DNA of 64,000 nucleotides from assembly GCF_025336485.1 (NCBI RefSeq), contig NZ_JAODAB010000022.1, forward strand, positions 1 through 64,000, given 5' to 3'. Numbering within the stretch: the stretch's first letter is position 1; the number at the start of each line of letters is the position of its first letter. The DNA is from Pseudomonas citri. Its GTDB lineage: Bacteria > Pseudomonadota > Gammaproteobacteria > Pseudomonadales > Pseudomonadaceae. Positions 24,880 to 32,440 of this stretch are shown here, piece after piece. The notes below the pieces were generated by a model. That model was not told the origin of the DNA. It was given only the letters and a program-made list of their open reading frames with translations, and did no database searches. Position numbers and translations under genes: made by a program.

Positions 24880-26237
24880 TGGCGGCCGGCAAGAAAAAGA
24901 TCCTGCTCAATGCGTTCAACATGAACTGCATCGGGCACATCAATCATGGCCTGTGGACTCATCCGCAGGATACCTCGACCCAGTACAACACCCTCGAATA
25001 CTGGACGGAGCTGGCCACATTGCTCGAGCGCGGATTGTTCGACGGGTTGTTTCTCGCCGACATCGTCGGGGTGTACGACGTGTATCAGCAGTCGGTGGAC
25101 GTCACGCTCAAAGAGTCGATCCAGTTGCCGGTCAACGATCCGTTGCTGCTGGTCTGCGCGATGGCCGCCGTGACGAAAAACCTCGGCTTCGGCCTCACCG
25201 CCAACCTCACCTACGAGCCGCCCTACCTGTTCGCCCGTCGCATGAGCACCCTCGATCACCTGAGTCGCGGTCGGGTCGGCTGGAACATCGTTACCGGTTA
25301 TCTGGACAGCGCGGCCAAGGCCATGGGCCTGACCGCACAAGTCGAGCACGATCGCCGTTACGACCAGGCCGACGAATACCTGCAAGTGCTCTACAAGCTC
25401 TGGGAAGGCAGTTGGGAAAACGACGCGGTGGTCAACGACCGTGCGCAGCGGATTTATGCCCGGCCAGAGAAGGTGCATAAGGTCCGCCACCACGGCGAGT
25501 TCTACCAGGTCGAGGGCTATCACCTTTGCGAACCCTCGCCCCAGCGCACACCGGTGCTGTTCCAGGCCGGCAGTTCGGAGCGCGGCTTGCTGTTCGCCGG
25601 GCGGCATGCCGAGTGCGTGTTCATCAGCGGCCAGAACAAGCTGGCGACCAAGGCCCAGGTGGACAAGGTCCGCGCCAGCGCCGCCCGAGCCGGGCGCAAC
25701 CCCGGGGACATCAAGGTGTTCATGGGCCTGAACGTGATCGTCGGCGAGACCGAAGCGGCCGCCTGGGCCAAGCATGTCGAGTATCGGGGCTACGCCAGCG
25801 CCGAGGCTGGGGTGGCGCATTTCTCCGCCTCCACGGGCATCGATTTCTCCGCGTACGAACTGGACGAGCCGATCCAGTACGTCAAGAGCAACGCCATCCA
25901 GTCCGCCACCAAGACCCTGCAAAACAACGATTGGACCCGGCGCAGATTGCTGGAGCAACACGCCCTGGGCGGCCGCTACATCACAGTGGTCGGTTCGCCC
26001 GAGCAGGTGGCCGATGAGCTGGAGTCATGGATCGCCGAAACCGGCCTCGACGGCTTCAACCTGACCCGCATCGTCACGCCGCAAAGCTATGTGGATTTCA
26101 TCGAGCTGGTGATCCCCGAACTACAACGGCGCGGCTCGTACAAGACCGAATACGACAGCGGCACCCTGCGCGAGAAGCTGTTTCACGCAGAAGCTCATCT
26201 ACCCGGACAACACACGGGGTCGACCTACCGGCACTGA
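24879..26237 (+). CDS. NtaA/SnaA/DszA-family FMN-dependent monooxygenase
   Basis: A 452-residue bacterial-luciferase-like enzyme that uses reduced FMN and O2 to cleave C-S or C-N bonds in family members such as DszA, DmoA, SnaA and nitrilotriacetate monooxygenase. Signature segments are TNLTYEPPYLFARRMSTLDH-like, GRVGWNIVTGYLDSAAKAMG and QAGSSERGLLFAGRHAECVF. Its ATG overlaps the stop of the second SfnB gene. It is followed by a Met-type ABC importer, so the operon probably imports an organosulfur compound and oxidises it. The reductase partner is not encoded nearby. Confidence 0.88.
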   Translation: MAAGKKKILLNAFNMNCIGHINHGLWTHPQDTSTQYNTLEYWTELATLLERGLFDGLFLADIVGVYDVYQQSVDVTLKESIQLPVNDPLLLVCAMAAVTKNLGFGLTANLTYEPPYLFARRMSTLDHLSRGRVGWNIVTGYLDSAAKAMGLTAQVEHDRRYDQADEYLQVLYKLWEGSWENDAVVNDRAQRIYARPEKVHKVRHHGEFYQVEGYHLCEPSPQRTPVLFQAGSSERGLLFAGRHAECVFISGQNKLATKAQVDKVRASAARAGRNPGDIKVFMGLNVIVGETEAAAWAKHVEYRGYASAEAGVAHFSASTGIDFSAYELDEPIQYVKSNAIQSATKTLQNNDWTRRRLLEQHALGGRYITVVGSPEQVADELESWIAETGLDGFNLTRIVTPQSYVDFIELVIPELQRRGSYKTEYDSGTLREKLFHAEAHLPGQHTGSTYRH

Positions 26238-26242
26238 CCCCT

Positions 26243-26328
26243 GTGGGAGCAAAGCTTGCTCGCGATGCAGACACCTCATTTTTTGAGAGACCGCATCAAC
26301 TTCATCGCGGGCAAGCCTTGCTCCCACA
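26243..26328. repeat. REPIN (paired GTGGGAGC palindromes)
   Basis: TGTGGGAGCAAAGCTTGCTC at the left end and GCAAGCCTTGCTCCCACA at the right end are inverted around about 45 bases. It separates the monooxygenase gene from the ABC transporter genes and may lower expression across the junction. Confidence 0.85.
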
Positions 26329-26384
26329 TAGCTCCCTCGCCACAAAAACCTGTGGACCACCCATAAATGACTGGAGTATCCGAC

Positions 26385-27194
26385 ATGACCAAGCAATTCC
26401 TGACCCTGCCAGTCAAAACACTGGCCCTGGCCCTCGGCCTGTTCAGCTCGGCGCTGTTTGCCGCCGACGCGCCCTTGAAAATCGGCACCACCGCCGCGTT
26501 TGCCATCCCCCTGGAAGCGGCGGTGCAGGAGGCCGACAAGCAAGGCCTGAAAGTCGAGCTGGTGGAATTCAGCGACTGGATCGCCCCCAACGTCAGCCTC
26601 GCCTCCGGCGACATCGACGTGAACTACTTCCAACACATCCCCTTCCTGGAAAACGCCAAGACCGCCGCCGGGTTCGACCTGGTGCCGTTCGCGCCGGGAA
26701 TCATCAACAACGTCGGTCTCTATTCGAAGAAATACAAAAGCTTCGACGAGTTGCCAGAGGGCGCGAGCGTCGCCATTGCCAACGACCCGATCAACAGCGG
26801 TCGCGGCTTGCAATTGCTTGCCAAGGCCGGCCTGATCAAGCTCAAGCCGGGCGTGGGCTACAAGGCCACCGAAGACGACATCGTCGCCAACCCAAAGAAG
26901 CTCAGGATCCTGCAAGTCGAGGCCGTGCAACTGGTGCGCGCCTATGACGACGCCGACCTGGTGCAGGGTTATCCGGCCTATATCCGCCTGGCCAACACCT
27001 TCGATGCAACCTCGGCCTTGCTGTTCGACGGCCTCGATCACAAGGAATACGTCATCCAGTTCGTGATCCAGCCCAAGAGCAAGAACGACCCGCGGCTGAT
27101 CAAGTTCGTCGACATCTACCAGCACTCGCCCGCCGTGCGTGCCGCCTTGGACAAGGCTCACGGCAAGCTCTACCAGGCCGGTTGGGAAGGTTGA
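26385..27194 (+). CDS. MetQ/NlpA-family substrate-binding protein of a Met-type ABC importer
   Basis: A 269-residue NlpA-type binding protein. The signal peptide (LTLPVKTLALALGLFSSALFA) ends in AADA without a lipobox cysteine, so it is probably periplasmic and not a lipoprotein. Landmarks are VNYFQHIPFLENAK, VPFAPGIINNVGLYSKKYKS and IANDPINSGRGLQLLAKAGL. It heads a binding protein-ATPase-permease set next to SfnB and SnaA homologues, so the ligand is more likely an organosulfur compound than methionine. The start at 26385 follows TGGAG. Confidence 0.86.
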   Translation: MTKQFLTLPVKTLALALGLFSSALFAADAPLKIGTTAAFAIPLEAAVQEADKQGLKVELVEFSDWIAPNVSLASGDIDVNYFQHIPFLENAKTAAGFDLVPFAPGIINNVGLYSKKYKSFDELPEGASVAIANDPINSGRGLQLLAKAGLIKLKPGVGYKATEDDIVANPKKLRILQVEAVQLVRAYDDADLVQGYPAYIRLANTFDATSALLFDGLDHKEYVIQFVIQPKSKNDPRLIKFVDIYQHSPAVRAALDKAHGKLYQAGWEG

Positions 27195-27196
27195 CC

Positions 27197-28315
27197 ATGA
27201 ACGCCGTCAACGCACGCCTGCAACATGAAACACCTCTACGCCAGAGTGCCGACCAGACCGAGCTGCGCCCGGAACTGAACCGAGCCCACGTGCGCTTCAT
27301 CGGCCTGGGCAAGACCTACGACGGCGCCCAGGTGGCGGCGTTGCAGGGTATCGACCTGGCGATCCAGCGCGGCGAGGTATTCGGCATCATCGGCCGCAGC
27401 GGCGCCGGCAAGTCGTCGCTGATCCGCACCATCAACCGACTCGAACAACCCAGCAACGGGCGGGTGTTGATCGACCACGTGGACATCGGCGACTACGACG
27501 AAGACCGCCTGGTGGAACTGCGCCGGCGCGTCGGCATGATCTTCCAGCATTTCAATCTGATGTCGGCCAAGACCGTGTGGCAGAACGTCGAGCTGCCCTT
27601 GAAAGTGGCCGGCGTGCCCAAGGACCTGCGCCAGCGCAAGGTTCGCGAACTGCTGGAACTGGTCGGCCTGCAAGGCAAGCACAAAGCGTATCCGGCGCAG
27701 CTCTCCGGCGGGCAGAAGCAGCGGGTCGGGATCGCCCGGGCGCTGGTCCATGACCCGCAGATCCTGTTGTGCGACGAGGCCACCTCGGCCCTGGATCCGG
27801 AGACCACCCAGTCGATCCTCGCCCTGCTGCGCGAGATCAACCAGCGACTGGGCCTGACCATCGTGCTGATCACCCATGAAATGGCGGTGATCCGCGAAGT
27901 CTGCGACCGGGTGGTGGTGCTCGAACAAGGGCGGATCGTCGAGCAGGGTCCGGTCTGGGAAGTGTTCGGCAACCCGCAACACGAGGTCAGTCGAACGCTG
28001 CTGGCGCCGTTGCAACACGCCATCCCGCAAGAACTGCAAGAGCGCTTGCAGGAGCAGCCTGCATCGGCCGATGCCGCCACCGTGCTGCGCCTGCAATTCA
28101 CCGGAATCGGAGGTGATGAACCGGATCTCGCCGCGCTGTTCAGTGCCCTCGGTGGACGGGTGCGCCTGCTGCACGGCGGTATCGAGCGGATCCAGGGCCA
28201 CGGGTTGGGACAACTGCTGCTGGCGGTAAGCGGCTCGTCATGGGGCGCCGAGGAACTGCGGCAACGTGCGGGCAATTGGGCGCAACGGGTGGAGGTGCTG
28301 GGTTATGTGGTTTGA
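27197..28315 (+). CDS. MetN-like ABC transporter ATP-binding protein
   Basis: A 372-residue ATPase. About 35 unstructured residues precede the ABC domain, which has Walker A GRSGAGKS (about 72-79), signature LSGGQKQRVGIARAL and Walker B ILLCDEATSALDPE. The C-terminal NIL-type regulatory domain (about 285-372, LRLQFTGIGGDEPDLAALFS) matches MetN, where it senses ligand and inhibits the transporter. The start at 27197 is two bases after the binding-protein stop codon, and its end overlaps the permease start. Confidence 0.87.
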   Translation: MNAVNARLQHETPLRQSADQTELRPELNRAHVRFIGLGKTYDGAQVAALQGIDLAIQRGEVFGIIGRSGAGKSSLIRTINRLEQPSNGRVLIDHVDIGDYDEDRLVELRRRVGMIFQHFNLMSAKTVWQNVELPLKVAGVPKDLRQRKVRELLELVGLQGKHKAYPAQLSGGQKQRVGIARALVHDPQILLCDEATSALDPETTQSILALLREINQRLGLTIVLITHEMAVIREVCDRVVVLEQGRIVEQGPVWEVFGNPQHEVSRTLLAPLQHAIPQELQERLQEQPASADAATVLRLQFTGIGGDEPDLAALFSALGGRVRLLHGGIERIQGHGLGQLLLAVSGSSWGAEELRQRAGNWAQRVEVLGYVV

Positions 28316-28949
28316 TCGATTGCTGCAAGGCTTCATCGACACCTTCCTGATGGTGGGCGTGTCGTCGCTGATCGCGCTGCTGGCGGGTATTCCGCTGGCG
28401 GTGATCCTGGTCACCAGCGGCAAGGGCGGCATCTATGAAGCGCCGGCCTTGAACCGGGCCCTGGGGGCGTTCGTGAATCTGTTCCGTTCGATCCCGTTCC
28501 TGATCCTGATGGTGGCGCTGATTCCGTTCACCCGCCTGGTCGTCGGCACCACCTACGGCGTATGGGCCGCGGTAGTTCCGCTGACCATCGCCGCCACGCC
28601 GTTCTTCGCCCGCATCGCCGAAGTCAGCCTGCGGGAGGTCGACCATGGGCTGATCGAAGCCGCCCAGGCCATGGGCTGCCGGCGTTGGCACATCGTCTGG
28701 CATGTGCTGCTGCCTGAAGCCCTGCCAGGCATCGTTGGCGGCTTTACCATCACCTTGGTGACCATGATCAACTCCTCGGCCATGGCCGGGGCAATCGGTG
28801 CCGGCGGCCTGGGGGACATCGCCTACCGCTACGGCTACCAGCGCTTCGACAGCCAGATCATGCTCACGGTGATCGTGTTGCTGGTGGCGCTGGTGGCATT
28901 GATCCAACTGGGCGGGGACCGCCTGGCGCGGGGTTTGAACAAACGGTAA
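28305..28949 (+). CDS. MetI-like ABC transporter permease
   Basis: A 214-residue permease of the MetI family with about five membrane segments and the EAA loop EAAQAMGCRRWHIVWHVLLP. The ATG at 28305 lies inside the 3' end of the ATPase gene, preceded by GGAGGTG. It completes the Met-type importer at the end of the organosulfur operon. A REPIN immediately follows. Confidence 0.88.
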   Translation: MWFDRLLQGFIDTFLMVGVSSLIALLAGIPLAVILVTSGKGGIYEAPALNRALGAFVNLFRSIPFLILMVALIPFTRLVVGTTYGVWAAVVPLTIAATPFFARIAEVSLREVDHGLIEAAQAMGCRRWHIVWHVLLPEALPGIVGGFTITLVTMINSSAMAGAIGAGGLGDIAYRYGYQRFDSQIMLTVIVLLVALVALIQLGGDRLARGLNKR

Positions 28950-28952
28950 TCC

Positions 28953-29042
28953 GTGGGAGCAAAGCTTGCTCGCGATAGCAGGCTTGCATCGAACATGGAT
29001 GCCAACTGGACGACTGCAATCGCGAGCAAGCTTTGCTCCCAC
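28953..29042. repeat. REPIN (paired GTGGGAGC palindromes)
   Basis: GTGGGAGCAAAGCTTGCTCG at 28953 and its near-exact inverse CGAGCAAGCTTTGCTCCCAC ending at 29042 flank about 50 bases. The two outer arms are almost perfectly complementary, so the whole element could fold as a long cruciform. It ends the organosulfur operon. Confidence 0.85.
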
Positions 29043-29106
29043 AGGTACACCACAGGCAGACCTCGGATCTTGCGGTATAGTCGGCGGACGTCCCCCACTC
29101 CAGCCA

Positions 29107-29739
29107 ATGCCCATGAAACGCACCGCCGACGACCTGCACACCATTACCGCCACGACCCTGGGCCACTACAACGCCGTGGCCGAAAGTTTTCGCGAAGGCA
29201 CCCGCGATCACGATGTCAGCCAGAACATCGATGCCTTGCTGCGGCATATCCAGGGCCAGGCACCGTTGCACATCCTCGATTTCGGCTGCGGTCCCGGGCG
29301 GGATTTGCGCACCTTTACCGGGATGGGGCATGTGGCGATCGGCCTGGACGGTTCGGCGGAATTCGCCCGGATGGCTCGCCAGGACAGCGGTTGCGAAGTA
29401 TGGCAACAGGATTTCCTGAACCTCGACCTGCCCTCTGAACGCTTTGATGGGATCTTCGCCAACGCAGTGCTGTTCCACATTCCACTCCAGGAATTGCCCC
29501 GGGTGCTCATGCAACTGCGCGCCACGCTCAAGCCCGGCGGGGTGCTGTTCAGCTCAAATCCGCGGGGCGAAAACCAGGAGGGTTGGAACGGCCAGCGCTT
29601 CGGTGCCTACCACGACCTGACGGCCTGGCGCACGCTACTCACCGAAGCGGGATTCACGGAGCTGGAACATTACTACCGGCCGGCGGGACTGCCGCGTGAG
29701 CAACAGCCTTGGCTGGCGAGTGTCTGGCGTAAAGCTTGA
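29107..29739 (+). CDS. Class I SAM-dependent methyltransferase
   Basis: A 210-residue methyltransferase with the Rossmann SAM-binding motif I LDFGCGPGRDLRTF (about residues 59-72), the acidic end of strand 2 IGLDGS, motif II FDGIFANAVLFHI and the later LKPGGVLFSSNPRGENQEGW. Substrate unknown. Family members resemble ubiquinone, trans-aconitate and small-molecule methylases. It appears monocistronic. An ATG two codons later (29113) is an equally good start. Confidence 0.85.
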   Translation: MPMKRTADDLHTITATTLGHYNAVAESFREGTRDHDVSQNIDALLRHIQGQAPLHILDFGCGPGRDLRTFTGMGHVAIGLDGSAEFARMARQDSGCEVWQQDFLNLDLPSERFDGIFANAVLFHIPLQELPRVLMQLRATLKPGGVLFSSNPRGENQEGWNGQRFGAYHDLTAWRTLLTEAGFTELEHYYRPAGLPREQQPWLASVWRKA

Positions 29740-29787
29740 AATCCCCTCGCCACAAAGAACCGCTTGAGTCTGATTTCCAATCGCCTG

Positions 29788-30354
29788 TCACTCCTGCCTG
29801 CCCAACCACTTCTGCGACAACTGCTCCAATCGCCCATCCTCCTTGATACGCGTCAGTGCGTTGTCCAGGCTGGCCTTGAATGCCGGGTTGCCCTTTTGGA
29901 ACGGGATCACCAGGTTCGGTGCCGGGCTGCTCTTTGCTTCCGGCTGGAACGATTGGGCCAGGACCAGCGGACGCGGCTCCGGTTCCTTGCTCGCCAGCAG
30001 TTGCGCATCCGGATTGCTGTAAACGGCGCTGGTGTCGAAACGTTCAGCCAGTTCCGGGGTCATTGCTATGTGGTTGATGGCGACGTCGTACTTGCCGCTC
30101 TCCACACCGGTCAGCAGGTCCCCCGCCTCGGTGACCACGAAATCGGCACGAACATCGAGTTCAGCGGCCAGCATTTCACCCAGTTCCACTTCGAACCCGG
30201 TGAGCTTGCCGTCCTCCTTGAAGTTGAAGGGCGCCGTATTGCCCTCGAGGGCGATGCGCAGTTCGCCACGGTCATTGATGTCATCGATCAGTTCGGCATG
30301 GGCCAGGGGGCTCAAAAGGGGTAGCAGGCAGATCAGGCCAGGCAGAAAACGCAT
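29788..30354 (-). CDS. Short periplasmic amino-acid-binding-like protein (SBP_bac_3)
   Basis: A 188-residue product with a signal peptide (MRFLPGLICLLPLLSPLAHA) and a clear SBP_bac_3 N-terminal half: DRGELRIALEGNTAPFNFKE, then LTGFEVELGEMLAAEL and VAINHIAMTPELAERFD. Full-length family members are about 250 residues. Here roughly 60 residues corresponding to the second lobe seem to be missing between YSNPDAQLLASKEPEP and the C-terminal NPAFKASLDNALTRIKEDGR. The frame is intact and the ribosome binding site AAAGGAG is excellent, so it is probably expressed. It may be a sensor or scaffold and not a transporter subunit. No permease genes are adjacent. Confidence 0.8.
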   Translation of the reverse strand: MRFLPGLICLLPLLSPLAHAELIDDINDRGELRIALEGNTAPFNFKEDGKLTGFEVELGEMLAAELDVRADFVVTEAGDLLTGVESGKYDVAINHIAMTPELAERFDTSAVYSNPDAQLLASKEPEPRPLVLAQSFQPEAKSSPAPNLVIPFQKGNPAFKASLDNALTRIKEDGRLEQLSQKWLGRQE

Positions 30355-30488
30355 GGTCACTCCTTTGTATTTGTACAAGCGACGCTCGTTTCAGGTTCGC
30401 TTTGCTATGGTTATTGCAGGCTTCGACAACGATTGGTCATGAAGTTGTCATGGCCTCGCGGATTTCACGGAAAAAACTGGAGAAAAAA

Positions 30489-30914
30489 ATGAAAAGTTTT
30501 ATGTCTCGTGCTGCGTTGGCCAGCCTGCTGCTGGGCGCTTCGATGCTGGCGACAGCCGCGACCCCGGCCCCCAAAGGCGCAGAAGTGTTCATTGTAGCGC
30601 CAGAGGACGGTGCCACCGTCAGCCAGGATTTCACCGTCAAGTTCGGCGTCAAGGAAATCGCCCTGGCTCCGGCGGGTGATATAACCAAGAACACCGGACA
30701 TCATCACCTGTTGATCGATGTCGACAAACTGCCGGCCGCCGGCGCGGCGATTCCAAATGACCCCAATCACATGCACTTCGGCAAGGCGCAGACCCAGGCC
30801 GAGATCAAGCTGGCCCCCGGCAAGCACACCTTGCAACTGGAACTGGGCGACAGCGGCCATATGCCGTTCGATCCACCGATCGTCTCCAAGAAGATCACTG
30901 TCATCGTGAAGTAA
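30489..30914 (+). CDS. DUF4399-domain periplasmic protein
   Basis: A 141-residue exported protein with a signal peptide (residues 1-23, MKSFMSRAALASLLLGASML and ATA) and one DUF4399 domain (VFIVAPEDGATVSQDFTVKF to the end). The domain is rich in conserved histidines (NTGHHHLLID, NHMHFGKAQT), which suggests metal binding, an inference only. Function is unknown in the family. The ATG at 30489 follows CTGGAG. It is convergent with serA, with a bidirectional terminator in between. Confidence 0.8.
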   Translation: MKSFMSRAALASLLLGASMLATAATPAPKGAEVFIVAPEDGATVSQDFTVKFGVKEIALAPAGDITKNTGHHHLLIDVDKLPAAGAAIPNDPNHMHFGKAQTQAEIKLAPGKHTLQLELGDSGHMPFDPPIVSKKITVIVK

Positions 30915-30953
30915 CCCAACAACACGAAACCCTGTGGGTTTTGCACAGGGCAG

Positions 30954-30992
30954 AAAAAACGGGAGCCCCCTGCGGGGCTCCCGTTTTTTTTT
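30954..30992. terminator. Bidirectional Rho-independent terminator between DUF4399 gene and serA
   Basis: The stem of AAAAAACGGGAGCCCC and GGGGCTCCCGTTTTTT around a CTGC loop carries an A-run on the left and a T-run on the right, so it can stop transcription from both directions. It lies 40 bases after the DUF4399 stop and 16 bases after the serA stop. Confidence 0.93.
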
Positions 30993-31007
30993 GCAAGCCA
31001 GGCCTGC

Positions 31008-32237
31008 TTAGAACAGCACTCGGGAACGAATAGTGCCTTTGATGTGTTGCAGCTTCTCTTGCGCCAGGTCCGAGTATTCGGCGTCGACGTCGATCACGAC
31101 GTAGCCGACTTTCTCGTTGGTCTGCAGGAACTGACCGGAGATGTTGATGCCGTTTTCGGCGAAGACCTTGTTGATCTCGCTCATCACGCCCGGAATGTTC
31201 TCGTGGACGTGCAACAGGCGATGCTTGCCAGGGTGTGCCGGCAGAGCCACTTCCGGGAAGTTCACCGACGATACCGAAGTACCGTTATCGCTGTACTTGA
31301 CCAGTTTTTCCGCGACTTCCAGGCCGATGTTGGCCTGGGCTTCAGCGGTGGAACCGCCGATGTGCGGAGTCAGGATCACGTTGTCCAGGCCACGCAGCGG
31401 GCTTTCGAAAATGTCGTCGTTGGAGCGCGGCTCCACCGGGAACACGTCGATGGCCGCGCCGATCAGATGCTTGTCCTTGATCGCTTCGGCCAGGGCATCG
31501 AGCTTGACCACGGTGCCGCGAGCGGCGTTGATCAGGATCCCGCCTTTCTTGATGGCACGGATTTCCTTCTCGCCGATCATCCATTGGGTGGCCGCGGTTT
31601 CCGGCACGTGCAGGGTGACGATGTCGGACATGCCCAGCAATTCGTGCAAGTCGTTGACCTGGACGGCGTTGCCCAGTGGCAGCTTGGTCACGGTGTCATA
31701 GAAGAACACCTGCATGCCGAGGCCTTCGGCCAGTACCGACAACTGGGTGCCGATCGAACCGTAGCCGACGATACCCAGCTTCTTGCCGCGGATCTCGAAG
31801 GAGTTGGCCGCGCTCTTGATCCAGCCACCGCGGTGGCAGGAAGCGTTTTTCTCTGGAATGCCACGCAGCAGCAGGATCGCTTCGGCCAGCACCAGCTCGG
31901 CAACGGAACGGGTGTTGGAGTATGGCGCGTTGAACACCGCGATACCGCGCTCGCGCGCCGCGTTGAGGTCGACCTGGTTGGTGCCGATGCAGAAACAGCC
32001 GACAGCGACCAGTTTCTTGGCGTGGTCGAAGATCTCTTCGGTCAGTTGAGTGCGGGAGCGAATGCCGATGAAGTGAGCGTCGGCGATCTTTTCCTTGAGC
32101 TGGGCTTCCGGCAGAGAACTGGTGATGTACTCGATGCTGGTGTAGCCCGACGACTTGAGGACGTCGACAGCCGATTGGTGGACGCCTTCGAGAAGAAGGA
32201 ACTTGATCTTGCTCTTATCGAGAGAAGTCTTGCTCAT
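31008..32237 (-). CDS. serA: D-3-phosphoglycerate dehydrogenase
   Basis: A 409-residue NAD-dependent enzyme for the first step of serine synthesis; it can also reduce 2-oxoglutarate to D-2-hydroxyglutarate. The Rossmann motif is KLGIVGYGSIGTQLSVLAEG, catalytic segments are INAARGTVVKLDAL and LTPHIGGSTAEAQANIGLEV, and a C-terminal ACT domain (HVHENIPGVMSEINKVFAEN) provides serine feedback. I chose the ATG at 32235-32237 (MSKTSLDKSKIKFLLLEG); 47 in-frame upstream codons look like intergenic DNA. It is divergent from the D-2-hydroxyglutarate dehydrogenase gene, which removes its by-product. Confidence 0.96.
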   Translation of the reverse strand: MSKTSLDKSKIKFLLLEGVHQSAVDVLKSSGYTSIEYITSSLPEAQLKEKIADAHFIGIRSRTQLTEEIFDHAKKLVAVGCFCIGTNQVDLNAARERGIAVFNAPYSNTRSVAELVLAEAILLLRGIPEKNASCHRGGWIKSAANSFEIRGKKLGIVGYGSIGTQLSVLAEGLGMQVFFYDTVTKLPLGNAVQVNDLHELLGMSDIVTLHVPETAATQWMIGEKEIRAIKKGGILINAARGTVVKLDALAEAIKDKHLIGAAIDVFPVEPRSNDDIFESPLRGLDNVILTPHIGGSTAEAQANIGLEVAEKLVKYSDNGTSVSSVNFPEVALPAHPGKHRLLHVHENIPGVMSEINKVFAENGINISGQFLQTNEKVGYVVIDVDAEYSDLAQEKLQHIKGTIRSRVLF

Positions 32238-32354
32238 CTGCGTAACCTGTATCCCAGAGAAAAATGGCAGGGAAGTGGGCAACGCCAGGCTGCCCGCGCG
32301 GCGGATTTCGCCGGCCCCGCAGCTCGGCCTGTTAGCACGTCTCTGCGGGGGGCG

Positions 32355-32366
32355 TATGCTAGCATA
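32355..32366. promoter_or_regulatory. 12-bp palindrome TATGCTAGCATA in the serA/dehydrogenase divergent space
   Basis: TATGCTAGCATA reads the same on both strands and each strand offers a TATGCT -10-like hexamer. It sits mid-way in the 203-base divergent region, so it may be overlapping divergent -10 elements or a regulator half-site pair. No clear -35 elements are seen. Confidence 0.3.
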
Positions 32367-32440
32367 TGCGACCTCCAAACACTCATTCTGCGACGTGAAG
32401 CGTCTTCAGGGTGACCATGAATTGTGTGAGAGTTCTGTCG

